From contig NZ_CP037452.1 of assembly GCF_007754425.1 (NCBI RefSeq), forward strand, positions 6,241,164-6,305,163: a stretch of DNA of 64,000 nt, read 5' to 3'. How positions within the stretch are numbered: the stretch's first letter is position 1; each line of letters starts with the position of its first letter. This document shows, one piece after another, positions 8,481 through 17,234 of this stretch. The notes beneath the pieces were generated by a model that was not told where the DNA came from, ran no database searches, and was given only the letters and a program-made list of their open reading frames with translations. Source of the stretch: Gimesia fumaroli (GTDB lineage Bacteria; Planctomycetota; Planctomycetia; Planctomycetales; Planctomycetaceae). The translations under genes and the position numbers were made by a program.

Positions 8481-10166
8481 ATGTCATTTGCCCCTTTGCA
8501 ACATCCGACTACCAGATTATACCTGTCTGTTTTCCTGGGTCTTTGTTTTGTCGGCCTGCTCATAGCCATTCCCAGTTGTAAAAAAACAGCAACTTCGACT
8601 TCACAGAGAGCGAAATCGGAAGAAGGAGCAGCAGAGTCTGATTCTAAGAAGAGTGATCCGGACTGTAACAGTTATATCGACAATGCCATGAGCATGCTCG
8701 AACCGGGGCGTCTGGGAATCAGTTCTTCCCTGGATAGTGCGCTGGTCCTGTTAAACCAGTGGGCTTCTAAATGCGGCAATTTTGACGACAAGCCTCCCGT
8801 TCTGACAGATTCTCAAAAGCCGTTCCTCAAAAAATATCTGAACGAAGCACAGCTGGCGAAAATGGATCTGACGCGGTTTACCGAGCTTGATGGAAAATTC
8901 ATCCGCGATTCACAGCTTTTTCAAGGGATGAAAAATGCCGCGATTGAAGGCCAGAGCAATGATCGGGAACGAGTCACTGCTGCCTTTTATTATTGCATGG
9001 AAAACCTTGCACTGATCCCGAATGAGAAAGACGTGCTGCCGCTGTCACCTTACGAACTCTGCATTCTCGGAATTGGTTCTCCGGAACAACGCGCCTGGAT
9101 TTACATCGAAGTGCTGCGCCAATTGCGTATTGATGCAGTTCTGCTTCGTCCCACCAAACCGGCTCCGTTCAAGTTGCTGGTAGGCGTGCTGCTAGATGAA
9201 GACGTTTACCTGTTTGATCCCGTGCTGGGACTTCCGATTCCTGCCAAAGAGCAACCCGCTGACTCGGTTCTGATTCAAACCCCGGCATCGTTGGCGGCCG
9301 TGTATGAGTCGCCCGACATTCTTACCAGTTTTTACGGCGAGGATGCCAAAAACCGTTTTTCGGCAGAAGAGCTGAAAGCAGCAGAAGTGATCATCATGGG
9401 CAGAAGCAGCCAATGGTCGGGCCGCATGCGACAGCTCGAAGATTCTCTGTCACGCAAACAGACATTCGTCCTGTTTCGGAATCTGGATGAATTTAAAGGA
9501 GCCCCTGGTTTCATCAGCCACATTCAAACCATCGGAAAAGGAATCCTGAAAGAAGCCACAATCAAAGTCTCTGACTTTCCCGATGCGCAAATGGATGCCA
9601 GTGAAGCAGTCACGGGGGAACTAGCGAAAAAAATCAAGCAGATGAAGCTCCCGTTTAAAGCACCGGTTCCCTTTGACGTGAATGCCAGAGTAGAGAAGCC
9701 GGGTGGGTTGTTTGAAGTCAAATGGGGCCCTCCCACACGCAAATTATTAAAATCCAGAACAGCCCAACTGATGGGAGATCAACGGCAAGCGATTAAAAGT
9801 TTTGTGAGAACACGACTGGAAGCCGGATTCCCTTCAGACTTGATTGTTCCTCAGGAAACCCGACTGATTCATCTGATGGCGGCGCAGCAGGCCGCGTATT
9901 TTCTGGCGTTAGGCCAATATATTCAGGGAGAAGAAGCTGCGGCATCGCGTTCCTTTAATGATTACCTGAGACTTTACGCACGCGTCGACCCGAATCGTAC
10001 CTTGGCCGCCATGTATCTGATGGCGATCAGTGACGCAAAAGCCGGAAAACTATCCAGTGCCATCTTATTTGTTGCAGAGAACGATCCTCCTGCAGCGCTC
10101 AAACCGTCTTTCCCTTATCTGGAAAAACGCTGGCGCGCCATTCGCAACAAAACGACAAAGAGATAA
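8481..10166 (+). CDS. Probable lipoprotein with degenerate transglutaminase-like domain
   Basis: 561 aa, function unknown. Residues 1-33 form a signal sequence ending in a possible lipobox (AIPSC). Around residues 150-270 the pattern resembles a transglutaminase-like core (SPEQRAWIYIEVLRQL, then VYLFDPVLGLPIP), but the Cys-containing motif reads GSPEQRAW and no His precedes the Asp, so the Cys-His-Asp triad appears lost. The C-terminal third is helical and TPR-like (LGQYIQGEEAAASRSFNDYL). It may be an envelope scaffold or binding protein. The SBF-type transporter gene starts 37 bp downstream. Confidence 0.6.
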   Translation: MSFAPLQHPTTRLYLSVFLGLCFVGLLIAIPSCKKTATSTSQRAKSEEGAAESDSKKSDPDCNSYIDNAMSMLEPGRLGISSSLDSALVLLNQWASKCGNFDDKPPVLTDSQKPFLKKYLNEAQLAKMDLTRFTELDGKFIRDSQLFQGMKNAAIEGQSNDRERVTAAFYYCMENLALIPNEKDVLPLSPYELCILGIGSPEQRAWIYIEVLRQLRIDAVLLRPTKPAPFKLLVGVLLDEDVYLFDPVLGLPIPAKEQPADSVLIQTPASLAAVYESPDILTSFYGEDAKNRFSAEELKAAEVIIMGRSSQWSGRMRQLEDSLSRKQTFVLFRNLDEFKGAPGFISHIQTIGKGILKEATIKVSDFPDAQMDASEAVTGELAKKIKQMKLPFKAPVPFDVNARVEKPGGLFEVKWGPPTRKLLKSRTAQLMGDQRQAIKSFVRTRLEAGFPSDLIVPQETRLIHLMAAQQAAYFLALGQYIQGEEAAASRSFNDYLRLYARVDPNRTLAAMYLMAISDAKAGKLSSAILFVAENDPPAALKPSFPYLEKRWRAIRNKTTKR

Positions 10167-10203
10167 ACGCCTCAGCGGCATTACTTCAACCGAAATCCGA
10201 AAC

Positions 10204-11244
10204 ATGCTTTCCTTTATCCGCCGTCGCTGGTTTCTGATCTGCGTTACACTGATAATCATCGTTGGCGTCTATGCAGGACATCAGGGATCAGAAGACATCC
10301 TTGCTGGCCTGAAACAGTACATTCGCCCCTCCTGGCTGACCGCAATCGTTCTGTTTTTGATGTCACTCAGTCTGAATTCCGAGCACCTGGTAACATCCGT
10401 CCGCAAGCCGGCTCCCATGCTACTGTCGCTGGCGACAAATATCATTTTGCTGCCACTCATCGCCTGGACGCTATTGCCGTTACAACTGACTCCCGATTTC
10501 GCAGTCGGGCTGATCATCATGGCCTGCGTCCCTTGTACGCTATGCGGCGCTTCGGTCTGGACACGACGCGCCGGAGGCAACGACGGTATTTCGCTAATGG
10601 TCACAATGATCACCAACGGCGCCTGCTTCTTAACCGTTCCGTTCTGGATTTTGCTGATTACCTCGCGCGAAATTGAGTTCGACCGTGTTGCCATGGTCGA
10701 GAAACTGTTCTACGCCGCCATGCTCCCCGTCGTTTTCGGGCAGATCTTACGCCTCAATTCCCGCATCAAACAATTTGCCGACGGGATCACTTCCAAACTG
10801 GGAACTGTTGCCCTGGTCTTCGTGCTGTTTATGGTCTTACTGGCGGCAGTACAAACGGGCCACGGCGTACGCACATCAGAAATCGGCATTTCCCTCGCTG
10901 CGGTGGCCATCGTCTGGATCAGTTGTATCGTGGTTCACATCGGCGGGTTCACCGCGAACATGCTGTTGGGCAAAGCGTTTCAGTTTCATCCCCGCGATCG
11001 CATTGCCAGTGCGATTGCCGGCAGCCAGAAAACCCTGCCGATCGCCGTGTTTGTCGCCACCGATGCCTCGATGTTTGGCGACGCGGGAATTCCCTCGGCC
11101 GTCTTTCCGCTGTTGATGTTCCACACATCCCAGTTCTTCATCGACACCATCCTGGCCGACCGCCATCGAGAAAAATACGCTATGGCTGACGAAATCGAGC
11201 CGCCGGTGGTGGAAAAACAACCGGTTTCTGCCTGCGAACAGTAA
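10204..11244 (+). CDS. SBF-like bile acid:sodium symporter family transporter
   Basis: 346 aa integral membrane protein with about nine to ten hydrophobic helices. It matches the YfeH/SLC10A7-like (SBF-like) group: the segment IMACVPCTLCGASVWTRRAG followed by GGNDGISLMVTMITNG and the later AGSQKTLPIAVFVAT are typical. Probably a Na+-coupled carrier of an unknown organic anion in the inner membrane. The reading frame opens earlier at 10030, inside the upstream gene, but ATG 10204 begins the hydrophobic protein directly; no strong ribosome site is visible for either. Confidence 0.8.
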   Translation: MLSFIRRRWFLICVTLIIIVGVYAGHQGSEDILAGLKQYIRPSWLTAIVLFLMSLSLNSEHLVTSVRKPAPMLLSLATNIILLPLIAWTLLPLQLTPDFAVGLIIMACVPCTLCGASVWTRRAGGNDGISLMVTMITNGACFLTVPFWILLITSREIEFDRVAMVEKLFYAAMLPVVFGQILRLNSRIKQFADGITSKLGTVALVFVLFMVLLAAVQTGHGVRTSEIGISLAAVAIVWISCIVVHIGGFTANMLLGKAFQFHPRDRIASAIAGSQKTLPIAVFVATDASMFGDAGIPSAVFPLLMFHTSQFFIDTILADRHREKYAMADEIEPPVVEKQPVSACEQ

Positions 11245-11359
11245 TATGGAATCAATCTGAGCACCACTTGCTGTTCCCTAGATGCTGTAATTGAAATATC
11301 CTGATGCACACTGTTTACAGGGATAAGAATTTAATCAGCTAGTAGAAGGAACTATTCTG

Positions 11360-12394
11360 ATGCAGCAGGAAACCGGTTTCGCATTGAATGGGTTACGCGT
11401 GCTTTCTTATTTCATTTGCTTTGCTTTCATGCTTGTCTTCACTGGCAGAAACGAAGTATGCGGCCAAGAAGTCGAACGCAAGAACCGGATCACTATTCAG
11501 GATTTGGACTCCTTTATGAAAGAACTGGAACGGATTCGCGACCGCTATCGGGAGCAGCATCGATTTCCCCAAAACGCGTTTGTGGAAGGTGTGATCAATC
11601 CGGGGAATCGTAAGTTTACGCTTGTGATGCGCGACGGAAAAATGCGACTCGATATGGATGTACTCATACCAGGAGCAAACGGAACATCAGAACGGCGCAC
11701 CGTTCATCGTCTGAATGATGGCCGGATCTTTTATAAGGTCAATAATGATGTCACCGTAATCAACCCTCTCGATCATGTTGTTTTATACTGGCAGGCTAAT
11801 CTTGCAAGCAATCTTTCAAGATTTTTCATGCCAGAGCTGAATGAAATTAAACCGGTTGATGAATTCTGTGATCAGATTCTGCAGCTCATTCGCAGCAATA
11901 AAGAAAAATTGATCAAAGCCATTGCTTCCAGTCAGGTTGCCGGTCAAATTACAATTAATGGTCCGCTGCATACCATCGAAGTCTCCGGACCGATGGCAGA
12001 TGACGGATCGGGGCGAATCGATGTACGGCGCGTCGTTCTGGATGCGAGGTATGGCTACTTACCGGTTCAGTCTGAACGTGTCGAGATGCCAGCCCCAGGT
12101 GCCTCTGCATGGAAAAAAACGTATCAGATTAAAACTCAGTACCAGGAAGTCGCTCCCGGAATTTTCTTTCTGTCAGAGGGGAGGTCTGAATATAATTACC
12201 ATAATCCCAAAATCAGTGATGTTGAAACGGAGTCAGATTCCTATTCTTTTACCACCATCGTCAAGAAATCAGAGGTTGGTACTGAAATTAGTAAACGGAG
12301 AATACACTCGAATACTAATATCAGAATCACCAAAGTGAAAACGGGTGATTTCGAAATTGCTGACGACTATTTTGATCTGCAGTCACTCAAGTGA
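11360..12394 (+). CDS. Secreted protein of unknown function
   Basis: 344 aa. A hydrophobic segment at residues 15-33 followed by VCGQE is consistent with a Sec signal. The mature part is mostly beta-strand (IFYKVNNDVTVINPL, RIDVRRVVLDARYGYLPV), loosely like proteins that bind or measure envelope lipids such as the LolA/DUF1571 type, but I cannot place it in a family. The start ATG 11360 has GAAGGAACTATTCTG upstream. It is monocistronic and converges on the XRE-cupin regulator with only 9 bp between stop codons. Confidence 0.6.
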   Translation: MQQETGFALNGLRVLSYFICFAFMLVFTGRNEVCGQEVERKNRITIQDLDSFMKELERIRDRYREQHRFPQNAFVEGVINPGNRKFTLVMRDGKMRLDMDVLIPGANGTSERRTVHRLNDGRIFYKVNNDVTVINPLDHVVLYWQANLASNLSRFFMPELNEIKPVDEFCDQILQLIRSNKEKLIKAIASSQVAGQITINGPLHTIEVSGPMADDGSGRIDVRRVVLDARYGYLPVQSERVEMPAPGASAWKKTYQIKTQYQEVAPGIFFLSEGRSEYNYHNPKISDVETESDSYSFTTIVKKSEVGTEISKRRIHSNTNIRITKVKTGDFEIADDYFDLQSLK

Positions 12395-12403
12395 CAGCCG
12401 TAT

Positions 12404-13021
12404 TCAGTTCTGATAAATCACAACCAGAAAGAGGACGGCTTCGCCGCGGCCGGCGTTGCTGATAGTGTGAGGCACATCAACGCGATAGCTGGCAGAGTCC
12501 CCTGGGCCCAGCAGTGTGCTGTCGTCGCCTGACTGCAGTTCGATCTTTCCCTTTTCGACGGTCAGAAATTCGCGCGTCCCTTTAAAATGGGGTGCACTAT
12601 TCAATTTACCGCTGGTGTGTAACAGTACTTCATAAAATTCGACATCCTTTTCCAGATGCAAGGGGGACAGCGTACGGATGCGGCACTCGGCATCGGAGCG
12701 GTAATGAAACGTTCGATCATCAGCGCGGATGACTTCAATCGAGGATGTGGAGATCGGAGCCTCGACCAGTTCTCCCAGTGCGATCCCGAAGGCCTGCGAA
12801 ATGCGAACGGTGACTGCCAGCGTCGGATTCGCTTCGCCCCGCTCGATCTGACTGAGCATCGAGCGGCTCACGCCACAAGCAGCCGAGAGGGAATCAAGCG
12901 ACCAGCCACGCTCTTTGCGTAATGCGCGAACACGCTGCGAAAGCTGACCGGAGATTTCATCGGGGGTAAGTTCGGACGCAGAACTCGAATCACTTTGTTT
13001 TCTGGCGGAATGTGAGGACAT
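12404..13021 (-). CDS. XRE-family transcriptional regulator with C-terminal cupin
   Basis: 205 aa. An N-terminal helix-turn-helix (about residues 25-80: LRKERGWSLDSLSAACGVSRSMLSQIERGEANPTL) is followed by a small linker and a cupin_2 sensor domain (about 130-205, with HTSGKLNSAPHFKG and GPGDSASYRVDVPHTI). XRE-cupin proteins are usually local metabolic repressors that bind a small ligand in the cupin barrel. ATG 13021 was chosen because the protein then starts at the family N-terminus. It is divergent from tdh-kbl with 131 bp between starts, so it probably regulates threonine breakdown (inference). Confidence 0.88.
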   Translation of the reverse strand: MSSHSARKQSDSSSASELTPDEISGQLSQRVRALRKERGWSLDSLSAACGVSRSMLSQIERGEANPTLAVTVRISQAFGIALGELVEAPISTSSIEVIRADDRTFHYRSDAECRIRTLSPLHLEKDVEFYEVLLHTSGKLNSAPHFKGTREFLTVEKGKIELQSGDDSTLLGPGDSASYRVDVPHTISNAGRGEAVLFLVVIYQN

Positions 13022-13052
13022 TGTTAAAATCCGATATAATGGATTATTTCTC

Positions 13053-13085
13053 TTGCAAAACGGAACCACTTTTCTATTATAGTGG
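13053..13085 (+). promoter_or_regulatory. Candidate tdh promoter with overlapping operator
   Basis: TTGCAA, 16 bp, TATTAT (13053-13080) resembles a sigma-70 promoter facing tdh. An inverted repeat CCACT-N10-AGTGG (13066-13085) covers its -10 box and could be the XRE-cupin operator. The same AT-rich segment read on the other strand offers TATAAT (13082-13077) for the regulator gene. Confidence 0.4.
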
Positions 13086-13152
13086 ATAATGAGTCAATAT
13101 AAAGGATTCTCTGTTCCGATCCCTCTCATTTTTTCGGGGAATGATTCGCATC

Positions 13153-14184
13153 ATGAAAGCATTGGTCAAAAAAGAGTCAAAGCCGGGACTTTGGCTGGAA
13201 GACGTTCCGGTTCCGACGATCGGTATTAACGATGTGCTGATTAAAGTGGACCGTACGGGCATTTGTGGCACCGACGTGCACATTTATAAATGGGACGACT
13301 GGGCACAGAAAACGATACCGGTGCCGATGGTGGTCGGGCATGAATTTGTGGGCGAGATCGTCGAAGTCGGCTCGAACGTTGCCGACTACACACCCGGCGA
13401 GATTGTGAGCGGCGAAGGGCACGTGGTTTGTGGCCGTTGTCGCAACTGTTTTGCCGGCCGGCGACATTTGTGTGCCCACACCAAAGGGGTCGGCGTGAAT
13501 CGCCCCGGTGCGTTTGCGGAATTTATCTCGCTGCCGATGACCAATATCTGGCATCATGATGAATCGATCGATCGGGATGTGGCTTCGATTTTTGATCCGT
13601 TCGGCAACGCCGTCCATACGGCGCTTTCGTTTCCGGTGCTGGGAGAAGACGTTTTAATCACCGGCGCAGGTCCGATTGGTGTGATGGCGGCAGCCGTCGT
13701 CCGCCATGCAGGAGCACGGCATGTCGTCGTCACCGATGTGAATCCGTATCGGCTGGATCTCGCACTCAAGATGGGGGCGACCGTCGCATTGGATGTCCGC
13801 GAGAAATCGATTGCGGACGTACAAAAAGAGTTGGGAATGACCGAAGGCTTTGATGTCGGCCTGGAGATGTCGGGGAACCCGCAGGCCTTTCGCGACATGC
13901 TGGACAACATGTGTCACGGCGGCAAGATCGCCATGCTCGGCATTCCGGAGAAAGAAATCGCCATCGACTGGAACATCGTGGTATTCAACATGCTGACCAT
14001 CAAAGGGATCTACGGTCGAGAAATGTATGAAACCTGGTATAAAATGACAGTGATGCTGCAGAGCGGCCTCGATATCAGTCCGGTGATTACACACCGATTC
14101 CATGCCAGCGATTTTGAAAAGGGATTTGAAGTCATGATGACAGGTAAATCAGGCAAAGTGATTCTGGACTGGAACAACATTTAA
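13153..14184 (+). CDS. tdh: L-threonine 3-dehydrogenase
   Basis: Zinc-dependent alcohol dehydrogenase family enzyme that oxidises L-threonine to 2-amino-3-ketobutyrate with NAD+. 343 aa, canonical. The N-terminus [20 protein letters not shown] matches Tdh; catalytic zinc residues fall in [11 protein letters not shown] and [10 protein letters not shown], structural zinc in [15 protein letters not shown], and the Rossmann motif is [15 protein letters not shown] 13153 is preferred over ATG 13141 because GGGGA ends at 13140, giving a 12 nt spacing rather than none. The partner enzyme Kbl follows 55 bp downstream, which settles specificity. Confidence 0.95.
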   Translation: MKALVKKESKPGLWLEDVPVPTIGINDVLIKVDRTGICGTDVHIYKWDDWAQKTIPVPMVVGHEFVGEIVEVGSNVADYTPGEIVSGEGHVVCGRCRNCFAGRRHLCAHTKGVGVNRPGAFAEFISLPMTNIWHHDESIDRDVASIFDPFGNAVHTALSFPVLGEDVLITGAGPIGVMAAAVVRHAGARHVVVTDVNPYRLDLALKMGATVALDVREKSIADVQKELGMTEGFDVGLEMSGNPQAFRDMLDNMCHGGKIAMLGIPEKEIAIDWNIVVFNMLTIKGIYGREMYETWYKMTVMLQSGLDISPVITHRFHASDFEKGFEVMMTGKSGKVILDWNNI

Positions 14185-14239
14185 CAAACGCGCCATTTAT
14201 AACGGCTCAATAGAAATAAAATCGAACAGGACTTGTCTC

Positions 14240-15424
14240 ATGTATGGATCGTTCAAACAGGAACTGGAAAAAACACTGACCTCAATTCGTGAAGAGGGTT
14301 TGTATAAATCCGAACGCATCATCACCACGCCACAGGATGCCCATATCCGCGTTGCCGAGGGTGAACCCGTTCTCAATATGTGCGCCAATAATTACCTTGG
14401 CCTGGCAGAACATCCCGACGTCATCGCCGCCGCCCATGCGGGCCTCGATCATTGGGGCTACGGGCTGTCTTCCGTCCGGTTTATTTGCGGTACGCAGTCG
14501 ATTCATAAGGAACTCGAAAGTAAACTCAGCTCGTTTCTGGGAACCGAAGACACGATTCTGTATACATCCTGCTTCGATGCGAACGGTGGGCTGTTTGAAA
14601 CGCTGCTGACCGCGGAAGATGCGATTATTTCGGACGAACTGAATCATGCCAGTATTATTGATGGTGTGCGATTATGTAAAGCGCAGCGGTTTCGTTATAA
14701 AAATAACAACATGCAGGACTTGGAAGAACAGCTCAAAGCAGCCGCTTCAGCCCGGTTCCGCATGATCGCGACGGACGGCGTATTTTCGATGGACGGCTAT
14801 ATTGCCAATCTGCCCGCCATCTGTGATCTTGCCGATAAATACGATGCGCTGGTGATGGTCGATGACTCTCACGCGGTCGGCTTTATGGGTGAACACGGAA
14901 AAGGGACGCCTGAATTTCACGACGTGATCGAACGCATTGATATCCTGACGGGGACGCTGGGTAAAGCGCTCGGCGGTGCCAGCGGCGGCTATACCAGTGG
15001 TCGCAAAGAGATTGTGGAACTCTTGCGACAACGTTCGCGGCCTTATCTATTTTCGAACTCGGTCGCACCGTCAATTGTGACCGCGTCGATCAAAGCCATT
15101 GATCTGCTGACCGAATCTACGGCTCTGCGGGACAAACTGGAAGCGAACACGAAACATTTCCGCGCGGGCATTTCTCAGGTCGGCTTCGATGTGCTGCCGG
15201 GCGAACATCCGATTGTGCCCATCATGCTGGGCGATGCCGCTCTGGCAGCGCAGGTCGCAGATGCGTTGCTGCAGAAGGGCGTATATGTCATCGGTTTCTC
15301 GTTCCCCGTCGTCCCGAAAGGCAAAGCACGGATTCGGACGCAGATCTCAGCCGCTCATTCAATTGACGATCTGGACTTTGCGATTGAGAAATTCAAAGAG
15401 GTCAAACAGGATCTGGGGATTTAG
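14240..15424 (+). CDS. kbl: Glycine C-acetyltransferase (2-amino-3-ketobutyrate CoA ligase)
   Basis: PLP enzyme cleaving 2-amino-3-ketobutyrate with CoA to glycine and acetyl-CoA, completing the threonine dehydrogenase pathway. 394 aa, canonical length. Visible motifs: [49 protein letters not shown] and the PLP-lysine segment [19 protein letters not shown] 14240 has an AGGA 9 nt upstream. It forms an operon with tdh under the likely control of the divergent XRE-cupin protein, and ends 20 bp from the convergent ExbD-like gene. Confidence 0.95.
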   Translation: MYGSFKQELEKTLTSIREEGLYKSERIITTPQDAHIRVAEGEPVLNMCANNYLGLAEHPDVIAAAHAGLDHWGYGLSSVRFICGTQSIHKELESKLSSFLGTEDTILYTSCFDANGGLFETLLTAEDAIISDELNHASIIDGVRLCKAQRFRYKNNNMQDLEEQLKAAASARFRMIATDGVFSMDGYIANLPAICDLADKYDALVMVDDSHAVGFMGEHGKGTPEFHDVIERIDILTGTLGKALGGASGGYTSGRKEIVELLRQRSRPYLFSNSVAPSIVTASIKAIDLLTESTALRDKLEANTKHFRAGISQVGFDVLPGEHPIVPIMLGDAALAAQVADALLQKGVYVIGFSFPVVPKGKARIRTQISAAHSIDDLDFAIEKFKEVKQDLGI

Positions 15425-15444
15425 CTCAGATCGGCAATGATCAT

Positions 15445-16320
15445 TTAATTCGTCACTTCCGGTTTCTCGGGCGCGAAGCCCATGACCGCGTATTCGTAGC
15501 GGGTGCGGCCGCTGCTGTCGGCCCGCATGCGTTCGGCGACCAGCGGTAACCCCTGCGTGGCGGCGAAACGAACGGACGCCTTCGCGTCTCCATATGAGAA
15601 GAGAATGATCACCAGACTCTTAGGTTGTGGGACCGTTTTATAAATCGCATATAAACGATCGACGAACATTGTTGGTGAATCGGCACGAAAGTCCGTCGTC
15701 TGCTGGCCGATTTTCAAACGAAAAACGCCGTTCTCTGTCAGATACAATTCCCAGATGTCGCTGCGTTTGGTCAGTTCGTCGTAGGTCAGAAAATGCCTGA
15801 TCACATCTTCGGCGCGCGCCCCCGCGAGGTCCTGCAGCTGTTTTTGGATCTGTTCGATTTTGGCTTTGGTCTGTTCCGAATCGGGATCGACCCTTGATTT
15901 GAGCAGGGGGTCCACCAGCGAATCGGGCAGTTGAAATAGCTCCTGCACCAGTTCGCCCACCCGGTTGCGTTGTTCCTGCGCCACTTTGAGTTGTTCCGAC
16001 AGTTCCTGATTCTTTTTCTCTGAGAGCTGCTGCATGGTTCGCATACGTTGTTCCATCTCAACGGCCAGCTTCTCCGTCTGGGCTGCTTTGCGTTCGACTT
16101 GTGCATTCTGTTCGGCTAATGCGATGCTCTTCTGCTGTGCAGCATCATTGAGTTCTGAGAGTTTTTTTGCTTTTGACTCGGCCTGTTCAATCTGCCGTTC
16201 GGCCCGTTGTTCGATGCGGGCCGTCGTTTCCTGCGTATCCATGAATTGCGCGAAGATCACGATCAGTAACAGATCGAGCAGGGGAGTCAGTTGAAATGTG
16301 AGGCGGCGTCGGCTGATCAT
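15445..16320 (-). CDS. ExbD/MotB-like membrane protein with coiled coil and unrecognised C-terminal domain
   Basis: 291 aa. The N-terminus RRRLTFQLTPLLDLLLIVIF is one membrane helix with a single Asp in the place used by ExbD/TolR/MotB for proton conduction. A long coiled coil follows (about residues 35-140), then a 130-residue globular domain (about 160-285) that is neither an obvious OmpA peptidoglycan-binding domain nor a standard TolR domain. Its start overlaps the stop of the ExbB-like gene by 4 nt (ATGA), so the two are translationally coupled. Predicted to be the periplasmic arm of a proton-motive-force-driven complex; cargo or task unknown. Confidence 0.72.
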   Translation of the reverse strand: MISRRRLTFQLTPLLDLLLIVIFAQFMDTQETTARIEQRAERQIEQAESKAKKLSELNDAAQQKSIALAEQNAQVERKAAQTEKLAVEMEQRMRTMQQLSEKKNQELSEQLKVAQEQRNRVGELVQELFQLPDSLVDPLLKSRVDPDSEQTKAKIEQIQKQLQDLAGARAEDVIRHFLTYDELTKRSDIWELYLTENGVFRLKIGQQTTDFRADSPTMFVDRLYAIYKTVPQPKSLVIILFSYGDAKASVRFAATQGLPLVAERMRADSSGRTRYEYAVMGFAPEKPEVTN

Positions 16321-16973
16321 TCGGATGCGGTGCCTCCCGATGCCAGAGCCAGTTCACGCTTGGCCCGTACCACCGTATCGCGCACATGCTGACGGTTTTC
16401 CACCAGTCCCAGAAATGAAGTTTCCAGAATACTGTTGAGAAACATCAGCAGAATGGCAGCGGCCAGACCGGCAAACGTGGACCAGATCGCATCACCAAAA
16501 TGGCTGACAATGGAACTGATCGTGCCGGCGGTTTCCGCGCCCGTATTCAACTGCAGGGCAGCGCCCATCGCCAGAATCGTTCCCAGGACGCCTGCCAGCG
16601 GATAGGCTTCGATCATCGTGCGACAGATGTTGTAGCAGGTTTCGAAGAAATGCGAATTCAGGTAGCGGCGTTTTTCATCGAGAATATGCACTCGCTCCGA
16701 AAGAATCTTCCGGTCGGTCGGGTTTGCTTTGGGGTCGAGCGTCTCATTGACGTCCGCCAGAAAGGCTTCAATCTGATCGGAAAGATGCCCCGAGGAATCG
16801 AGCAGGCTGCGATGTTTGAGGCCACGTGTGAAATCATCGAGTGACGAAGCGATACCTTTTAAATCGCGGCGCGACCAGACCCAGAGCACAAAGAACAAAA
16901 ACAGATGCGCTCCACACGCGGCGATGATCACAAAAGTGGAGAGTCCTGATAGCTGGCTTAAATACTGTGACAT
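16317..16973 (-). CDS. MotA/TolQ/ExbB-like proton channel protein
   Basis: 218 aa with three hydrophobic segments: residues 12-34, about 118-142 (YPLAGVLGTILAMGAAL) and about 155-182 (GDAIWSTFAGLAAAILLMFLNS). The last two match the TolQ/ExbB/MotA signature of a proline-glycine first helix and a Thr-containing GL-A second helix that line the proton path. ATG 16973 is used; a TTG one codon earlier is possible. Coupled to the ExbD-like gene. No tonB, tolA or flagellar gene is near, so this is a separate energised system rather than the usual TonB or Tol complex (inference). Confidence 0.75.
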   Translation of the reverse strand: MSQYLSQLSGLSTFVIIAACGAHLFLFFVLWVWSRRDLKGIASSLDDFTRGLKHRSLLDSSGHLSDQIEAFLADVNETLDPKANPTDRKILSERVHILDEKRRYLNSHFFETCYNICRTMIEAYPLAGVLGTILAMGAALQLNTGAETAGTISSIVSHFGDAIWSTFAGLAAAILLMFLNSILETSFLGLVENRQHVRDTVVRAKRELALASGGTASE

Positions 16974-17169
16974 CAATTGGTTCCAGACTGGTGAATCGTT
17001 TCCGTGTTCTCAAATTTTAGCTCGTTTTGATTCTCAACGCAAAACGAAAGTCTCAATCAGACAAACGGCTCTAACAGTAGGATCGATCACCGTTCCCTGC
17101 GTTCCTTGATGTTTCCTGCAGAGAAACAACCGCAGTTCCCGGGTGAGTCCAATCACAACGAATATAACG

Positions 17170-17206
17170 AAAAAGGATGCAAGACCTGCATGGAAGTCTT
17201 GCATCC
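17170..17206 (-). terminator. Rho-independent terminator after the phosphoglycerate mutase gene
   Basis: An 11 bp stem (GGATGCAAGAC with GTCTTGCATCC, 17175-17206) is followed on the - strand by five T residues. It lies 29 bp beyond the stop at 17235. Confidence 0.82.
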
Positions 17207-17234
17207 CTGACTGAATTGAATCAGCGTTCAAGCT

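Noticed and set aside
15445-16973. Zorya-type defence system
   Set aside because: The channel pair resembles ZorA-ZorB only at the membrane part; no OmpA domain and no ZorC/ZorD/ZorE genes are nearby.
17034-17231. 65-codon - strand frame
   Set aside because: It spans the terminator of the phosphoglycerate mutase gene.
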